Shown: positions 46,866 through 60,600 of the stretch, piece by piece
Numbering within the stretch: the stretch's first letter is position 1
Layout: each line of letters starts with the position of its first letter
Assembly: GCA_027886175.1 (NCBI GenBank)
Contig: JAJNNQ010000010.1
Coordinates: 3,325,001 to 3,389,000 of the forward strand
DNA length: 64,000 bases
Origin: Phylloscopus collybita
Taxonomy: Eukaryota; Chordata; Aves; Passeriformes; Phylloscopidae
Reading direction: 5' to 3'
Position numbers and translations under genes: made by a program
The notes under the pieces: model-generated
Seen by the model: only the letters and a program-made list of their open reading frames with translations
Database searches by the model: none
What the model was told of the DNA's origin: nothing

Positions 46866-49800
46866 AAAGGACTTCAAAATATAACGGCTGTTTATTAAAT
46901 GAATAAAAATCCTGAGAATGACAAAGTAGCCTAGAGACTTTTTAAAATAATTTTTTGAAAATTTACCTCTTGCAACCTATTTCAAGGAGAGCTAGTTGGA
47001 AAGACCCTATTAATTCAGATGGTGCCTCTGGAAAAACCACCACTTTATCATGATTGTCACATTACTCTACTTGTGAAATATCATCTTAAATAGTCATTAT
47101 GATTGTGCTTCTGGTTTTGCTGCAGTCAGCAGTAGGATTTCCTTTGGCTTTGGTAAAAGCAGGATCAGGCCCCCTTGCTCTCTCTCTCTCTCTCTCTCTA
47201 TGAATTGCAAATGGGTTGTTCACGTGTCAGCTCAGTAACCAGGCAAAGTTCACTGCGCTCAGTTCAAAGCAGCAAGATGAAGCTCAGGGCATTTCCTTCA
47301 CAGTATTTGCCGAGTTCCTCAGGTCTACAAACGTGTTAAAGTGGTTTAATATGAAATCTGTAAAACAAATATTATGCAGCTATGTTTGAACCCTTGTCCA
47401 ATAAAATCGATTTTTTTCCAAAAAAAAATACAAAGTAGTAAAACATACTTAGTAAAGAAAAGAAAAGGCTATGTGAAGCTTAGTAAAATCCTATAAATCA
47501 GGATGCTGGGCAGCTTCAGAAAGGGTGATTTAAAATAAGTCTGCAGAAGAACACACAAACAGAGACAGACACACAGGCCATAGCTGGAAATGGATCTGGA
47601 CCAGTGCCGAGGTTGGAACATCCCAGACAGTACTGCAGGACTGGTTTTACAATATCAGATAATGGAAAGGTTTGGCCAAATGCTGATTTTTCTTCTCTAG
47701 TAATAACAAACCTGTGCTGGGGCTTCTGCAGTATTTTCTCCTTGAGTTATTCCTCAGGAATGCTATTTGGGAAAACTGATTGAGAATTTTAACTCCACTT
47801 GCCCTGAATCACGTTATGGATGTACTTCCTCCAGCTGCAAATTCTATTTTACCTATTGTTACCCTTTTTTAAGGAGCCAGGTTTTGTATGTTGGTTTGAC
47901 TTGTGGAGTAACTCCAGACATGGGGTTTACTTTCTTGTCTTCAGTGTCTCCTCGAAATATTTCTTCCCAGAGATGAGTTTTGGTTCCCATCCAAGCCTGA
48001 AGAGGAGAACCACAGGCTCTCCTGTGGCCCTGCCTCTTGCACGGCCTCACTGGAGCTCATGGCCTGGGACCAGAGCAAAGAAGAGATGCAGGGTGGCCTT
48101 TTCCTGCTCCTTTTCCACCAGTGTGAACTGATCAGCAGATCAAGCCCATTCCACCCTTCCCCCTGCTGAGCAGTTTTTTGGGGCTTTGGCTTCTTGGTAC
48201 AGACAGGCCATTTCAACATGACCACACAGAGGGGAAGCACGTGGAATTACAGGCCTCTTTAAAATTGTCAGGAGCAAATATGATCAGATCTGGTTCTTGA
48301 TCTCATTACTGTCTAAAAGATTTGGCTGGCATTTTTAAATGCCATGATTTATGTTCTTCACCTTAACACAGCCCTCGGTGGTGTAAACTGAGTAACTCTA
48401 TAATTCTCCAGGGCAACTCTACAGAATCCAATTGGAGAATTTTCACAACACTGTGTCTAGAAGAAAATATTAACATGGATTAAGACAAGTTGATAGATTT
48501 TAAACCAGGCTATTCAATGAGAACCAGCGAGAATAAATCAAATAACTTTGCCTAACTACAGAAAGTATTTGTAAAGCCCTGTAAGGTTTCCATTTCCTAA
48601 AGCCACCTGCCATCTCAAATGCCCCTAATCAGTCACAGATGCTGGATACCAACCTGCTAACCCTACGGCTTTGAGAGAAAATATTGCACTTTGTAAACTC
48701 ATTCTTGGGTATTTCCTTAATTTTTCTTAAACAAAACTTTCATCCCTTATTTTCCACTTAAATGTAATGAGTTAAATCAACTCTGACATTTTGCCCTGCT
48801 TACCCTTACAGTTCTGTTTAGCTGCTTTCCTATCTACTTCTTGAAAAGCTTGAAGACCTCAGGTTTGGAGGTTTTTTGGATTTTTTTTTTTAATCATGAT
48901 TGTATTTTTTTTCACCCCACATCTCATGATCACCCTCCTGGTGTTGAGAAATCCTATTTAATGCAAAGTTAGGGCTGTTTCTCTAATACACTTCCAATGG
49001 AAAAATGAATGTTTTTCTGTTCTTATGGTTATCTCCATGATGAAGATGTACCAAACACTGAGCTTTTCTGAAGTACTGTGGAAACATCTTTTAACCTGAA
49101 AAATAATTATAAAAAAAAATCCTTAAAACACATGACCAAGGAAGTCTACTCCTGAAGAAATAAGAAACATTTTAGAGGCTTCATATAGCACCCAATGGAA
49201 TCAAAGTAAAGAATTGCATAGATTAGGGGAGGTACCAAAACAGGCCCTAGTGCCAAACACCATTAGAGGCCATTCAGCTGTACTGGGGGATGGATGTCTT
49301 GGCTCTGGAAGGAGCCATTATTCCACTTTAGCTGGTGAGGACAGGCTGGGAGTGGGAGTTGTAATGGAGGTAGGAAGCAGGCTGGATTTTATTAGTCTTC
49401 CATCATCTTTAAGAGACCCCTAAGCAGATCAGGTTTCAGCCTCTCCCTCCACTCCTGTGTCAGTCGTTGGTTCTGTTTTTGCTGGAGGATAAGTTTCATT
49501 ATATTAATAAGCAGCACAAGTGGTTCCAATTGTGGAAGAACCACTCTGAGCTGTCAGAAATGATCAGAGGAGAAGTTTCAGCCTTTCCATGATCACAGCC
49601 TCTTCTTCTGGTGCCCCAACTCAGCACTTCCCCAGTGCACTTCACATTTTGAGCAGCCACGACAACAATAAAAGGTACCTCTACATTTCAGCTTGGGAGG
49701 TTATTTTAAGGAATTTTATTCCCTGATCATGGTAGTACATCAGTGCTCAGAAACCAGATGCTAATGGGAATAATTGGGCTAACATCCAATCTACTGGCTG

Positions 49801-50109
49801 GGAGAGTAGATCTAGACATGCACTTAAATGAAACTATACATCTTCAGTCTCTTACTGCAGTCAAATTCCAAATACAAACATCTTTAATCATGCCACTAAG
49901 CCAGTAAGTTTGCATTTCTTATTACTCATGAAAAGATAGTGAGAAAAACTCACAGCAAAACACTCCAAAAGCTGGGACAGTTGGATCCCTATCTGAGAGT
50001 GATCCATTAATGCTCACCAGCAGTAACACTCTGAATTTGTCTCCCTCACATCATCTACTTGAAGGAAAGGGTTTTAGGTAAGTAATTAAGAACCCTTACA
50101 AGGGTGGAA
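46866..50109. other. Non-coding DNA, no gene seen
   Basis: AT-rich DNA with the (CT)11 microsatellite and short homopolymers. Frames near 47.8-48.2 kb reach about 100 codons on both strands and resemble nothing known. Confidence 0.5.
47178..47199 (+). repeat. (CT)11 microsatellite
   Basis: Eleven perfect CT units. It abuts AGCAGGATCAGGCCC (47158-47172), a phrase I associate with the end of an old sauropsid repeat, though that link is uncertain. Confidence 0.9.
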
Positions 50110-50240
50110 ATATTACTAGATTAATTGTGCAGATAAAAAAAATGAGGCACAGAAAGTTTTAGGTACATCTGAGTTCAACAAGCAAGGCAGTAAAGAGGAG
50201 AAGGGTCTGAGGCACAATGCTGTGCTCCAACCACTAGCAG
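50110..50240 (-). mobile_element. MIR SINE fragment
   Basis: CAGATAAAAAAAATGAGGCACAG, then GAGTTCAACAAGCAAGGCAG, then TGTGCTCCAACCACTAGCAG correspond to the tail, core and 5' region of a reverse-complemented MIR (the last to …GTGCTCTTAACCACTATGC). The spread suggests a near full-length but heavily diverged copy. Confidence 0.55.
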
Positions 50241-50521
50241 AAAGCAGGAAGGCAGGGACCCATGGAACAGGAACTCATCAATCCTCGTGCTATGCCCACT
50301 GAAGCTGCTGGGATTTGTGCAGGAATACATCTCCACCAGCACCCACCCCCCCAGGATGCAGGACTGGGGTTTGGGTGCATGGATTTACCACCCAAGGACT
50401 GAGAACCTCGCTTCCTCCTGAGAGGTTCCTACATCGCCCTGAGAGGAACTGAGCGAAGTTTAGTTTTCAAATTAGACTCACCCAGGACTAGTCACTGAAA
50501 TCTCATCTGTGCTATGGAACT

Positions 50522-50547
50522 AAAAAAAAAAAAAAAAAAAAAAAAAA
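50522..50547 (+). repeat. Poly-A tract (A26)
   Basis: Uninterrupted run of 26 A, with no AATAAA close upstream. Confidence 0.9.
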
Positions 50548-50889
50548 GAGGGAAGAAATGTAAAAGGAAATCTTTGTAGCCAGGACTACCTGCTTCTCCC
50601 GCAGTAGGAGACACAGGAATACTGTTTCATGTCATGGAGATGTAGTTAAAATGCAGACGGCATATCCTTGTTCTCAGAATCTGAGAGGTGTGGTTTGTGC
50701 ATGTGGACAAGCCATCGTGCCTCCCTTTGATCTATCACTTGATGTAGAGGAAGGCTTTTATGTGTTAGTCCCATATAATGGATAATTTAATCTGAAGCCA
50801 TTATGAAAAGTATTACATTTTGGGTACATATGCTTCAATTATTCTTGAAAGTACACAGGAATATTTTATGGCATGCACACAGATTTCAA

Positions 50890-50922
50890 GTAAAAAAAAA
50901 AAAGAAAAAAAAAAAGAAAATA
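50890..50922 (+). repeat. A-rich tract
   Basis: Runs of 10-12 A separated by single Gs. Confidence 0.85.
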
Positions 50923-51099
50923 AATCCAGAATTTTTGTTTACCATCCAAACAAATTTGTTCTTCTGAGGCAACTCTTCATGCATTTTTAAAAAAATCTAC
51001 CATTTTATGATATTTTTTTAGGGTAGGTTGTAAACAATATACTTGAATGTAATACAGAAAGTGATAAAACCATCATTCATTAAAATTACCAGTGGTCAA

Positions 51100-51370
51100 C
51101 GAATCAGAATGGTTTGGGTTGGAAGGAACCTTAAAGATCATGTATTTCTAACTCCCTCCCATGGGCATGGAGACCTTCCATTATCCCAGGCTGCTTCAAG
51201 CCTCATCCAACCTGGCCTTGGACATTTCCAGGGATGGGGCAGCCACAGCTTCTCTGGGTACCCTGTGCCAGGGCCTCACCATCCTTGCAGGGAAGAATTT
51301 CTTCCTAATATCCAATCTAACCCTGTCTCTGGCTGAAATCTCTAATCCTTTCCCCCTTTTACAAACAGAG
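51100..51370 (-). mobile_element. CR1 LINE, 3' end fragment
   Basis: On the plus strand it begins GAATCAGAATGGTTTGGGTT, then GGAAGGAACCTTAAAGATCA, continues through CATCCAACCTGGCCTTGGAC and CACAGCTTCTCTGGGTACCC to GAAGAATTTCTTCCTAATAT and CCCCCTTTTAC. That is the reverse complement of the CR1 3' end, extending further 5' than the other two copies. It is non-coding and 5'-truncated. Confidence 0.94.
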
Positions 51371-54300
51371 TGGGCCAGAGGAAGGCCTGAAAGGGTTACC
51401 CATGAATCCACAGACTGCTGACACAACGTGAGACACCGTGACAGTGGGCAGGGCTGGAGTATCCCCTTTTCCCATAGGAACATTTTAAGGATGATTTTTG
51501 AGAGAGGAGGGTCTCTCTGTTTATTTTCTTCTCCAGACATGCTTTCAATGACAGATCCTGGAGATGGGCACTGCTGGACACCAGTCAGAAGTGGATGCTG
51601 ACAGCAGTGTCACTGATGCTCTCCTGCAGGTGCCTTTGTTTCCCTATTTCTACATGAAGCATCCTCAAGATACTTGTTTTTCAATCAGGAAAATTATCTT
51701 AGCTTGTATAATTGTATTCCTTCTATTTTCTTCTACTGAATAAAAAGATGGCTGTGGCCCTCACACATCAGCAGTGCCCAGGCTGAGCTGACCTAACCTG
51801 TCCCTAACCCCTCTGCTGAACTTACCTCGGATGAAAGGCGTGGAATGACAGGCACAGAGTGCCAGAGCTGGCACAGAGGCCTCTTCTGCAGGCATCTTGC
51901 TGGTTGTTTTAAGGTCTTCTGCCTCTAAGTGGCACCATGCTGGGTGATTGAACGCTTGCTAGAATCTGTTCTACCTTTTATTGTAATGATTTCTTACAGA
52001 GCTCCGACTTTCCAAACCCTGAACTTTCAAGAGTACTGCCTGGATGTCAGAGCCCTTTCTTCAGACAGACCAGAGCCTTCTGGAGTGATGGGCCCAGTAC
52101 TACAAAATCCCTTTGGAAAGCCACAGCTCTTAACCCTTCACTGTGAAAGACTGAACTGGAGTTTTTTTGAGAAGGCTGTCACATCCCTGGGATTTGTAAT
52201 GGCAGGGATTTAAAACACAGCCAGGCAGAGCTTCCACTGGTGTGAACTGCCAGAGGGTTACACTGAATTGTACCCATCTATGACCTGGCTTATGGTTTTG
52301 CATCTGCTTAAAATAATTAGGCCCAGACTGTCTCATATGCAACTTCTGCTCAGAAAGCAGGAAAAAATTGGGGAGGGGGAAGAGGGTGTCCCAGAATGGA
52401 GGAGTCCAACCTACAAACACACACGCTTAGTCTGGGAGTCCTGAAACTGCTGAAGCAAACTGCACTCCTCAAAGCAACCATCCAGCACAAGAGACATTGC
52501 ACTTTTTAAACCAATAGAGAGAAATCTCCTCTCAGTGCCATAACAGGCTCATAATGCTAAAATAGTTAGATATTCAACCATCTACCATGAAATCTGCCTT
52601 TGCTTCCTATGTTATGATCCTCACACATCTTGCACAGTTTGAGGCTTTGCCCTCCTTTAAAATACAGTGATGTTGTCCTGTCCCTACACCATAAAACAAA
52701 ATCCACGACCCAAACTCCACAGCTCACAGCAACAACAACCAAGCTATGCAGCCCCAAGAAATCATTGACACTTTAAGAGGACTAGAAAAAAGTACACCAA
52801 GAGGAAAGTTTTTCTGTATTTGAGGGAAGGTTGTCAGAATAGTAATATAGTACCGTGAGTAGTGAAGACTGGGAGATTTATGTGCCAATTCTGTGTATGA
52901 TTTATTTAGATGAATTGCTCTGTATCAATATGTAAAAATCCAATAAATATAACTCCCTATACAACGGGTTGCTTCAATCCCAATGTTACAGTGGAGAGTT
53001 TTGGCAGAAAGTCAGGATGTGCATTAAAAACACACTTTTTTGAGAAGTCTAATAAATAAAAGCTCTGAAATATAGTTTCCCACTGAGAAAGGCATTTTAA
53101 ATCATTTTGATAAAGACCTTAAATTAGGCCTTAAAAGGAGGGGGAAGCTAGGTCCCTGTAACTAATTATTTATAGCTATTTTGAATATAAGAGTCCAAGA
53201 AAGCTGGTCTCCATCCCCCATTTTCTACCATAATAAGTAGGAAAGAAAAAAGCCATTCTCCTCTCCTCTCCAACTAAATTAAAAGTGCTAGAAGGGTGAG
53301 GAATAAAACAAAATTAAAATAGGGAACAGGCGGTATCTGAACAAGGAAGTTTCACATTTTCTGCCAAAATAAAAGATGTGGGCAAGGGATGGGTCTTCAG
53401 TTCTCCTCTGCCTTACTCAAGGGAACTGGGCTGTTAACTCACTCTAACATCCCAGAGAGGGAATATACTGTATTTGTGAAACACCAGTGGGAATGTTTTT
53501 AGAAGGGAATAAACATCTGAATAGCCCCAGTCTCTCTGAAAGTCAAAGCAATTTAGAGACTGCACAGCAGTCAGAATTGCTGGGGACTTCCGCTTCTGAG
53601 TCACTTTGGTGCTTCTGAGTCTGTTACCCAAAAGCAAAGCTGGCATTCTGCCTTGGAGGATTTACAGTCTGAGGACCTGCTACCACTCCCAGCAAAAGCT
53701 GTGGGGCTGGAGAAGTGTTGGTGTGGGAGTGGCTGGGGCTGGATGCAGTGCTGGATCTCACTCCAAGCACAGCCACTCCAGTTTGTAAGGCAGGAGACTC
53801 GGCATGGGAAGGCTGAGGGATGAGAGACTAATGCTCAAAAGCACAGTGCCTGTGCTGGAGTTTCCTGCTGTTGTGGTTGTACCTGCCAGGCTTCCCACCG
53901 AGGTTACTGAGCGATTAATCTCTGACAGAAAGCAGAATTGCCCTCCCATCCTCAGCAGACTGATTCTCCCCGAGCTCCCTTCTCTTGCTGGGCATGAGCG
54001 TCTCCCAGGACTCTGCAAAAGGAGTTCTTCATTCTCCTGTGCTCCATCTGGAGTGTTTCCCTCTGAGCCTGAGTTCATCCCTCTATTTAAATCTGACATT
54101 CACACCTGTTTTGTTGAAGGGCTCAGCGAGGTTTTCTACAGAACTTGCAGACCCGGGAGGTCACTGAGAGGTGGCATTTTGGTAAAGAAGAGAAATATGT
54201 GCCTTGGAAAAGAGGGAGAGGCTCTTCAGATCTAGAGTTTAACAGAGCCTGCATTTGGCCTGGCTGTGTGGCCAGAACTTCATGGGAGACACAAACACAC

Positions 54301-54949
54301 CTTTCACTGAGGTAGACCAAGTCTTTTAGTGTCTTCCAAGACCTGCTTCCATACCAGATGAGACTTCCAGACCTCTCTGCCAGCTTACAGTCCCCAAGAA
54401 CCACGACCAGAGCATCCAGACATGTCCTCTGAGGTCAGAAATAGCAGAAGAGCTCAACCACAGAGCATCAGTGCCCAGTCTTTGTATCCAAAGCCAACAC
54501 AGAAATATGTGGCCAGGTTTTCAAAAGAACTCAACAGCTTGAGGGCTTTGTTGAACGTCTGTCTGTAAACACAACAGTGGGAACAGCAGGATGCAGCTCT
54601 GGAAATCTGGCCCAGGCTGGGACTGCTCAAAAAACTGGCCATGAGTCTCTCTGAAAATGCTGTCCTATATTATCCCACGAGACAAAGAGAGAGTGCAATA
54701 GCACAAAAAGCAAAGGTGCTACAACTACAGATAGCAGGAGTTTTCTCCCAGTTCAAGCTAGATTTCAGATTTCTCCCAATCCACCGAAAATAAAAGTTCC
54801 TGGACATTGAAAGCCCAAAAGATAAGACAAAAAAAAAAAAAAAAAAAAGAAGTGGAAATTTGAATTTAAATTGAAACTTAAGCATTAAAAAAATTACAAA
54901 ACATTTGTTGCTGTCATGAAAACTTAAACTCAGGCTTCTGACATTTTAA
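51371..54949. other. Non-coding DNA, no gene seen
   Basis: Frames of up to 143 codons (53804-54235, plus) are overlapped by a minus frame of 113 codons and are unrecognised. The only repeat noted is A20 at 54829-54848. Confidence 0.5.
54829..54848 (+). repeat. Poly-A tract (A20)
   Basis: Run of 20 A. An AATAAA lies about 35 bp to the left, but no target-site duplication was found, so a retrocopy is not supported. Confidence 0.88.
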
Positions 54950-55330
54950 ACTTAATAACCAAAACCATCAGCCATAATGATTTCTCCATCTGATTCAGCA
55001 TTAATATTCAGACAAATGCCAGGGGCTGTCACTTCCCATATTAAGGCAATCCACATTCGTTTGCATCCAGAGCACCTATGGATGTTGTTTGTCTAATGAA
55101 AAAACTGTAATTTTTAGGCTGAAATGAAGGAAAGGAAAGAGGTGGAATAAGGCAGCTGAGTGTCTTTTGAAAAACATCAAAATGCATTTTCTTTTGAACG
55201 CCTGAAAAGGATCTGATTATTGAGGGATCCTTTCCTCTTCACTTCATTATCATTACACCGTCAGTGCTGGATTATCTAATTACTCATCTAGAACTGGAAA
55301 CTTCATTTCCATGCATTAAGGTGTAAGAGG
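54950..55330. promoter_or_regulatory. Candidate conserved element
   Basis: Repeat-free AT-rich DNA dense in homeodomain-type words: AGCCATAATGATTTC, CAGCATTAATATTC, TTGTCTAATGAAAA, TTATCTAATTACTCATC and CCATGCATTAAGG, plus GTTTGCATCC (octamer-like). No long open frame crosses it, and its texture matches deeply conserved non-coding DNA. No alignment was possible. Confidence 0.35.
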
Positions 55331-55479
55331 ACTGGCTTGCCTGGCTCAGCAGTCAGTACTTAAAGAACAGCTGTAAAGAGCAGAGTCAGGACGACTGCAG
55401 CACAGGAGGAAATCCTCAGTAGAATTCAAGTGCTTTATGTCTGTCATAAACACACTTCCAGATCAAATTAAAGGAATTT

Positions 55480-55800
55480 CTTTTAACTCTATTCACAATC
55501 TCCAAATATTCTGCTCAACGAGCTGCCTGAGATCTTAGTCATTCTAAGAAATGAATCATATTCCCTGTCATCTGGCTGTTCTCTGCTGACTGCTAATTCA
55601 TGGTATATTGATTTTAAGACTCTGTTAACACATTATATTTTCATGCTAAGCCAGGAAAGCTTTTCTTGCTGAAAAATCATGCCCCATCCTCATTCCTCAC
55701 AATGCTCAGTTTTGTTCCTCCTCAGTTATTTAGAATGATTGATCAACACAATTTAATCAGCTTTAAATGATTCAGGGAATTGTTCCATACTCTTGTACCA
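55480..55800. promoter_or_regulatory. Candidate conserved element
   Basis: Contains TTCATGGTATATTGATTT, TTAGAATGATTGATC, CACAATTTAATCAGC and TTTAAATGATTC close together, a run of PBX/HOX- and homeodomain-like words without repeats. It has no open frame of note. Confidence 0.28.
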
Positions 55801-57597
55801 CCTACATTGTTTTTTATCTGCGTTTAACACCACAACATGAATTCTGCTTATTAGACTTCTGTGTTTGCCTAGTGATGCAAGAATTCAGAAGACCGATTAA
55901 TTCTTGGGCTAAGACTCTGGGGTCCAGAAGAATTGTGTTATAGAGATTTTGGAAATCAACTGTTCATAGAAATAACTCATTATCTAGATGGAAGAATTTA
56001 AAACAAAGATCCTTCTACTGACAGAAGTACTTTTCATCACTGATTTAAAACAAGTCAAGGCTTTTAAAAACACCTGTGAACATCTACGCTATTACAGATG
56101 GTGATTAAAATTTATAATGAATTAGATAATATTTTGTTTGCTTCATTTCAAATGTCATTAATAGTGAGTGAGGTCTCTCATTGGACTAGCACAAAACTGC
56201 TGTTGGCAAAAATCTAAGTATAAAAAACACAAAGTTTCATGTTTCAGATGCTTATAAAACTTAATTCTACTCAACAACACTACTAATTTGGCTTAAAGAT
56301 TGCACATAAATATTTTTGGTGTGTAATGAGACCACAACTTTGCTTTTATTTAAATGTTTCTAACAGGCATGAGATCTTTGTAACTTCCAGCTAAAGTAGT
56401 TATGTTTAAACAGAAGCATTCAATAAATTTGCAGATCTTTGAGACCTTTTCTATTCATGCCAACATTTTCAATAAAATAAGAAAAAAGAATATTTAGTTC
56501 CTAAGAAATGGGTATATAAATGTATTTTTTTAATTTTATTCAAACTTTTATGAATTATCCTGCAAAAGTATTTCAGTGGGTTTCCTTCACTTGCAGACAC
56601 TTGGTATATTTGAGTGCTGGCTGAAAATATGATGCAGGTGACTTACCAACTTTGTTTCTGTGTATTTCTCAGAGGAAATGCATTTATAAAACTTACCTAT
56701 TAAGTAAGATGAACATTTTAAATATGGAGTTTCTTAGTAGCAAAAAGCTAGAGTAGGAGCTGCAACTCTATTGATCTGCAAATCGCTGTGCCAAGCACAA
56801 AACTATTTAAGACTAAAAGAACCACAAGAAAAGATAAAGTCAGTAGGACAAAAATAAAAGAGACTTTAAATTTCAATAAACAATTAAACAGTATAGACAC
56901 ATATTTTTAAAAGTCCTCATCAGTAGAATATATATATTACCCCCATTCTGGTGTGGAACAACACACAAATGTAAAAGCATGGCTTGTCGGCTTGTCCTGT
57001 GTGGTACAATGTATATAAAAAGGCAAGTTTGGGTCAGGGAATGATAAAATGTGTCTGGGCTTTAAATGAAGCTGTGCCAGATCTCTCCCCCTTGTCCCCC
57101 AAAAATTATAGGTCTCGGGAGATTCTTTTTCATGTCCCAGGAAACTACAGACTGGATGCAAAATCCGTTTGCATGGATACACACAGTATATAAAAGAAAA
57201 GAATCTCACTCAAAATTTACCACTAATACGTACAATCAAGGAACATCCAACGTGAAATCCGAGGAAGCTGAGAGAATAAACCTCCTTACATAGTGCATTA
57301 TATAAGTAACACTTAATACATAAAAACTCCAATTTAGGTTTTGCCCAGTAATGTAAATGGTAACATAAACCTACTGTTGAGAGCGGTATACTCTACAATT
57401 TTGGCTGAGAAATGCACTGATGGGTAGCTCACTCTTACCACTGAGCTGCAGTTTATTAAACATTTTGTATCTGAGACGTGAATAGAGAGGAGGATTAAAT
57501 TAGAGGATCGCTTACTGCTAAGACTAACACTTCAGTCAATGCACGATTTTGTCCATTCAACACACCTTACAAAGAACAGACCCAATTCTGCTTTCAA
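55801..57597. other. AT-rich non-coding DNA, no gene seen
   Basis: One of the most AT-rich parts of the window, with few open frames. Runs of ATTAAT- and AAATAT-type words are common. No repeat family was recognised. Confidence 0.5.
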
Positions 57598-57647
57598 TTA
57601 CTGGGGTGCAACTTTGACTGAAGTCAACAGATGTTGCACCTCAGTAA
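57598..57647. repeat. 15-bp inverted repeat (hairpin), possibly an old palindromic transposon
   Basis: The left arm 57598-57612 (TTACTGGGGTGCAAC) pairs with the right arm 57633-57647 (GTTGCACCTCAGTAA) over 15 bp, with a single G-T wobble. The 20-base loop contains a second small dyad TTGAC/GTCAA. The surrounding CCCAATTCTGC … TTACT … TGAAGTCAA phrase recalls palindromic ancient repeats of reptiles and birds. That attribution is from memory and unsure. Confidence 0.5.
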
Positions 57648-60600
57648 CTGCTAGCAGGACTGCACACTGAATAAAAGCCCGGGAGAAAAACTCTCTGATG
57701 GAAACATTTTTGATGGAAACCTGATTTTTCAAATGAAGGGAACTTCAGTGAACTGTGTGTTTCACAGAAAAAAAAACCACCCCAAAACACAACCTTATTT
57801 TCATCAAATATTTTTTCTGCTGAAAACTTGAAATATTCAGGATTTTTTTTTTAATGACATGTCAGGAAGTTTTTGAGGAAAGAAAGGAGGAAAGAAGGAA
57901 AAAAGTCCTATCATTTGACATGTCACTGAAACAAAACTATCTATGGATTGAAAAGACAAAGCCATACTGAGAGTGCCAAGAAATGGAGACATGAAGCAAA
58001 GTGAGAGGATGGAAAGCTGGCAACCATCTGAAAGTTTCTTACAAATTCTCAGTCTAATATTTTAATTCCTTAGACAGAGGGGCAAGATCTGGAGAGGTCC
58101 ATGGCTCTCAGCATGGTGATGTGCAAGGAATTCCTACACAGGAATGAACCAAAGCATGCTCTGGGCATTTGCTGCTGGTGGGTTTGTTACCTGGCCCCCA
58201 GAAGCACCGTGGCTGACAGAAACACTGCTGTAGTACTTTAGTTCTCATGCACTGGACAAAACAAAAGGGATAGGGCTCCAAAAGGCAGGGAAATTAAGCC
58301 TCCACAAATTCAGCAATTTCCCAGGGTGTAAATCCAAGCAGGGGTTTCAGGAGGCAGGACGTGTGAAATAAGACAGGTGTCTGTCCCTGACAGAGGCAGT
58401 CTGGAAGTGTTTAGTGCATTCCATAAGCGTTGCCTCGTGTGCTTCAGAGAGCTGCTGGGAGAGAAGCAGGTACCCTGAGAGAAAAGCAGAGGGGAAACAA
58501 CTGCTCTGCTCCCAACAGCACAGAACCTCCTGGAAGGTCAGCCTGGTGCTTTGGGCCATAAAGGAGAAACATGAGTGAGACCATAAACTTCACTTTCACG
58601 GGGTGTCCAAAGAGTCCTGTGAAGTCAACAGGACTGTTTTGAGGATGAAGAATCACCCACATCAAATAAAAAATTCGGGATTGGACCATAAAGCATGCAA
58701 AATATATTGTATCATGAAATGCAAGTCAGCACTGCGATGATACAGCCATTACTCATGTGTGTGCTGGACATCTCTGCTCAAGGAACAAACAAATCTTCCA
58801 TGCTTGGGAGAGATTATTGAAAACAGAACCCCTGTGAAGGATAGTTGGGGCTGGGCTTGGACAGTTTGGTTTCTTTCCACCTAAGAGATCTGGGAAATTG
58901 CTTGGGATAGCTGCTGCTCCTCTGTGGCCAGGCTCCCATGTGGCCTCCCTGCTCGAGCCACAAGTGATGGCACAATCTGCTCTGGCCATTGCAGGAGCTG
59001 TGTGATCAGGACATGGCAGACAGGAGGAAGATGTGACAGAGCCCTAGACCAAAAATGACTTTTGGTGTGCCAGGAATGGGGCACTAAGCTATTTATTATC
59101 TAAAGATGGACAGTGAATCAAGAGGGTTACTGTGGAAGTTTTAGTTGTGTACTAAGATTTCTGGGAGAAAGGAATATTTTTTGCTCATTTCTACTCCTCT
59201 CATAACCAAAAGCCTCCGAGAAGAGATCCCCTAATGTTTTAGGCATTGTGAAATATGTATAAAAAGAGTCACCATTGCACAGACCTTGCCTGCTATTTTA
59301 AGGCAGGCTACTGAAGCGAGAGTGGGTGAGACAGACTGTGAAAGGGGGAAGGAAGGGAAGGAGAAAGGTTAAATAGCAGTAGGAAACATGGCTAGAAAGG
59401 ACTATTTGCACAACTGATGGTTCTGAGCTGTTAGATTATGCTGACAGTGTATTAATCATATGTTACAGCCATATGCACACACACTGGTAAATTTATATTT
59501 GTCTGCCTATAAATGAACATTAGATGTAAATATATGTAAATTATTGACTATTTTGCATCATGTTAATAGGATAAATATATTAAATATTTTAAATATAAAA
59601 ATCTTTTCACATTACACCATCGGAAGAAATTGCAAAAATATGAATGTGGGAGATGAGCTTATGGCCTGCACCAACTCCAGAGATTAGTCTTGAAATCCCA
59701 GATTGTCCACAGACTCCTTCTGCAACTTAGCAAAAGCTAAGGTTCTTAAAATATTCCTGTCTCTTTTTTTCCATTACTTTCCTTCTTTTTTGGGTTTTTT
59801 TTCCCCCCTTTTGCCATATGCTGCCCTGATGACACTGCCTCTGGGAGGGAGCGTTTAGCCAATTTCCTTGCCAGCGCTGAAAAGTCCCTTTGCATCCACC
59901 TCTCCCGTCCTGTTGCTCCAACTCCTGCACTGCTCACTGTGGATGAATTCCTGCAGTGTTTTGTCTAACCACCTCTCATATCCCTCGTTGGAGGCTTGTG
60001 TGCTCAGCTTACATCCAGTCTCATCAGGATGTCTTTTTGATTTAAGCTCTTGTCTTCTCCCCGCTAGGCCTAATACCTCATCTGTTACCCACTGCTGGTT
60101 TCTGCATTGTTTCTTTATCCCAGGAATATGGTGTGCTGTGTCTGGGCTGACATCTTCTCCCTCACACCGTGCCTCATTTGGTCCCTTTTTTGTCCTGGCA
60201 TGCTGATAGCACCTCTAACTGGCTGTAAATTTCTGCTCTGGAGCTGACACTGATACATCCTGGGATAAACCTTTTGCATGGAAAGAGCTTTTGCTTTGCT
60301 CTGTGTTTTGTGTTTGTTTGTGTGGGTTTTTGGGAGACGTGACGTGACTATCAGGAGACAGGTAAAGGAAGAAAAGTGATGTGTAGCAGGAATTTGTTGG
60401 CACATGGTGAGAAGCAAGTCAGCTTTGTCCAGAGAGGAGAGTGTTGGTGGAACTGTCCGGTGACTGACTCTAAGGCAAATGGATTCAGTCTCCACCTCAA
60501 GATGAAGTCTGTCCTTTCTCTTACTTTGCTCTTCCATCACCTCCATCTCCCATTCTTTCCTGTATTCTTTATGGATAGACTCTTACTGTGCTCCCCTAGT

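Noticed and set aside
54785..54850. AATAAA plus A20 as a processed pseudogene tail
   Set aside because: No target-site duplication and no gene-like sequence to its left.
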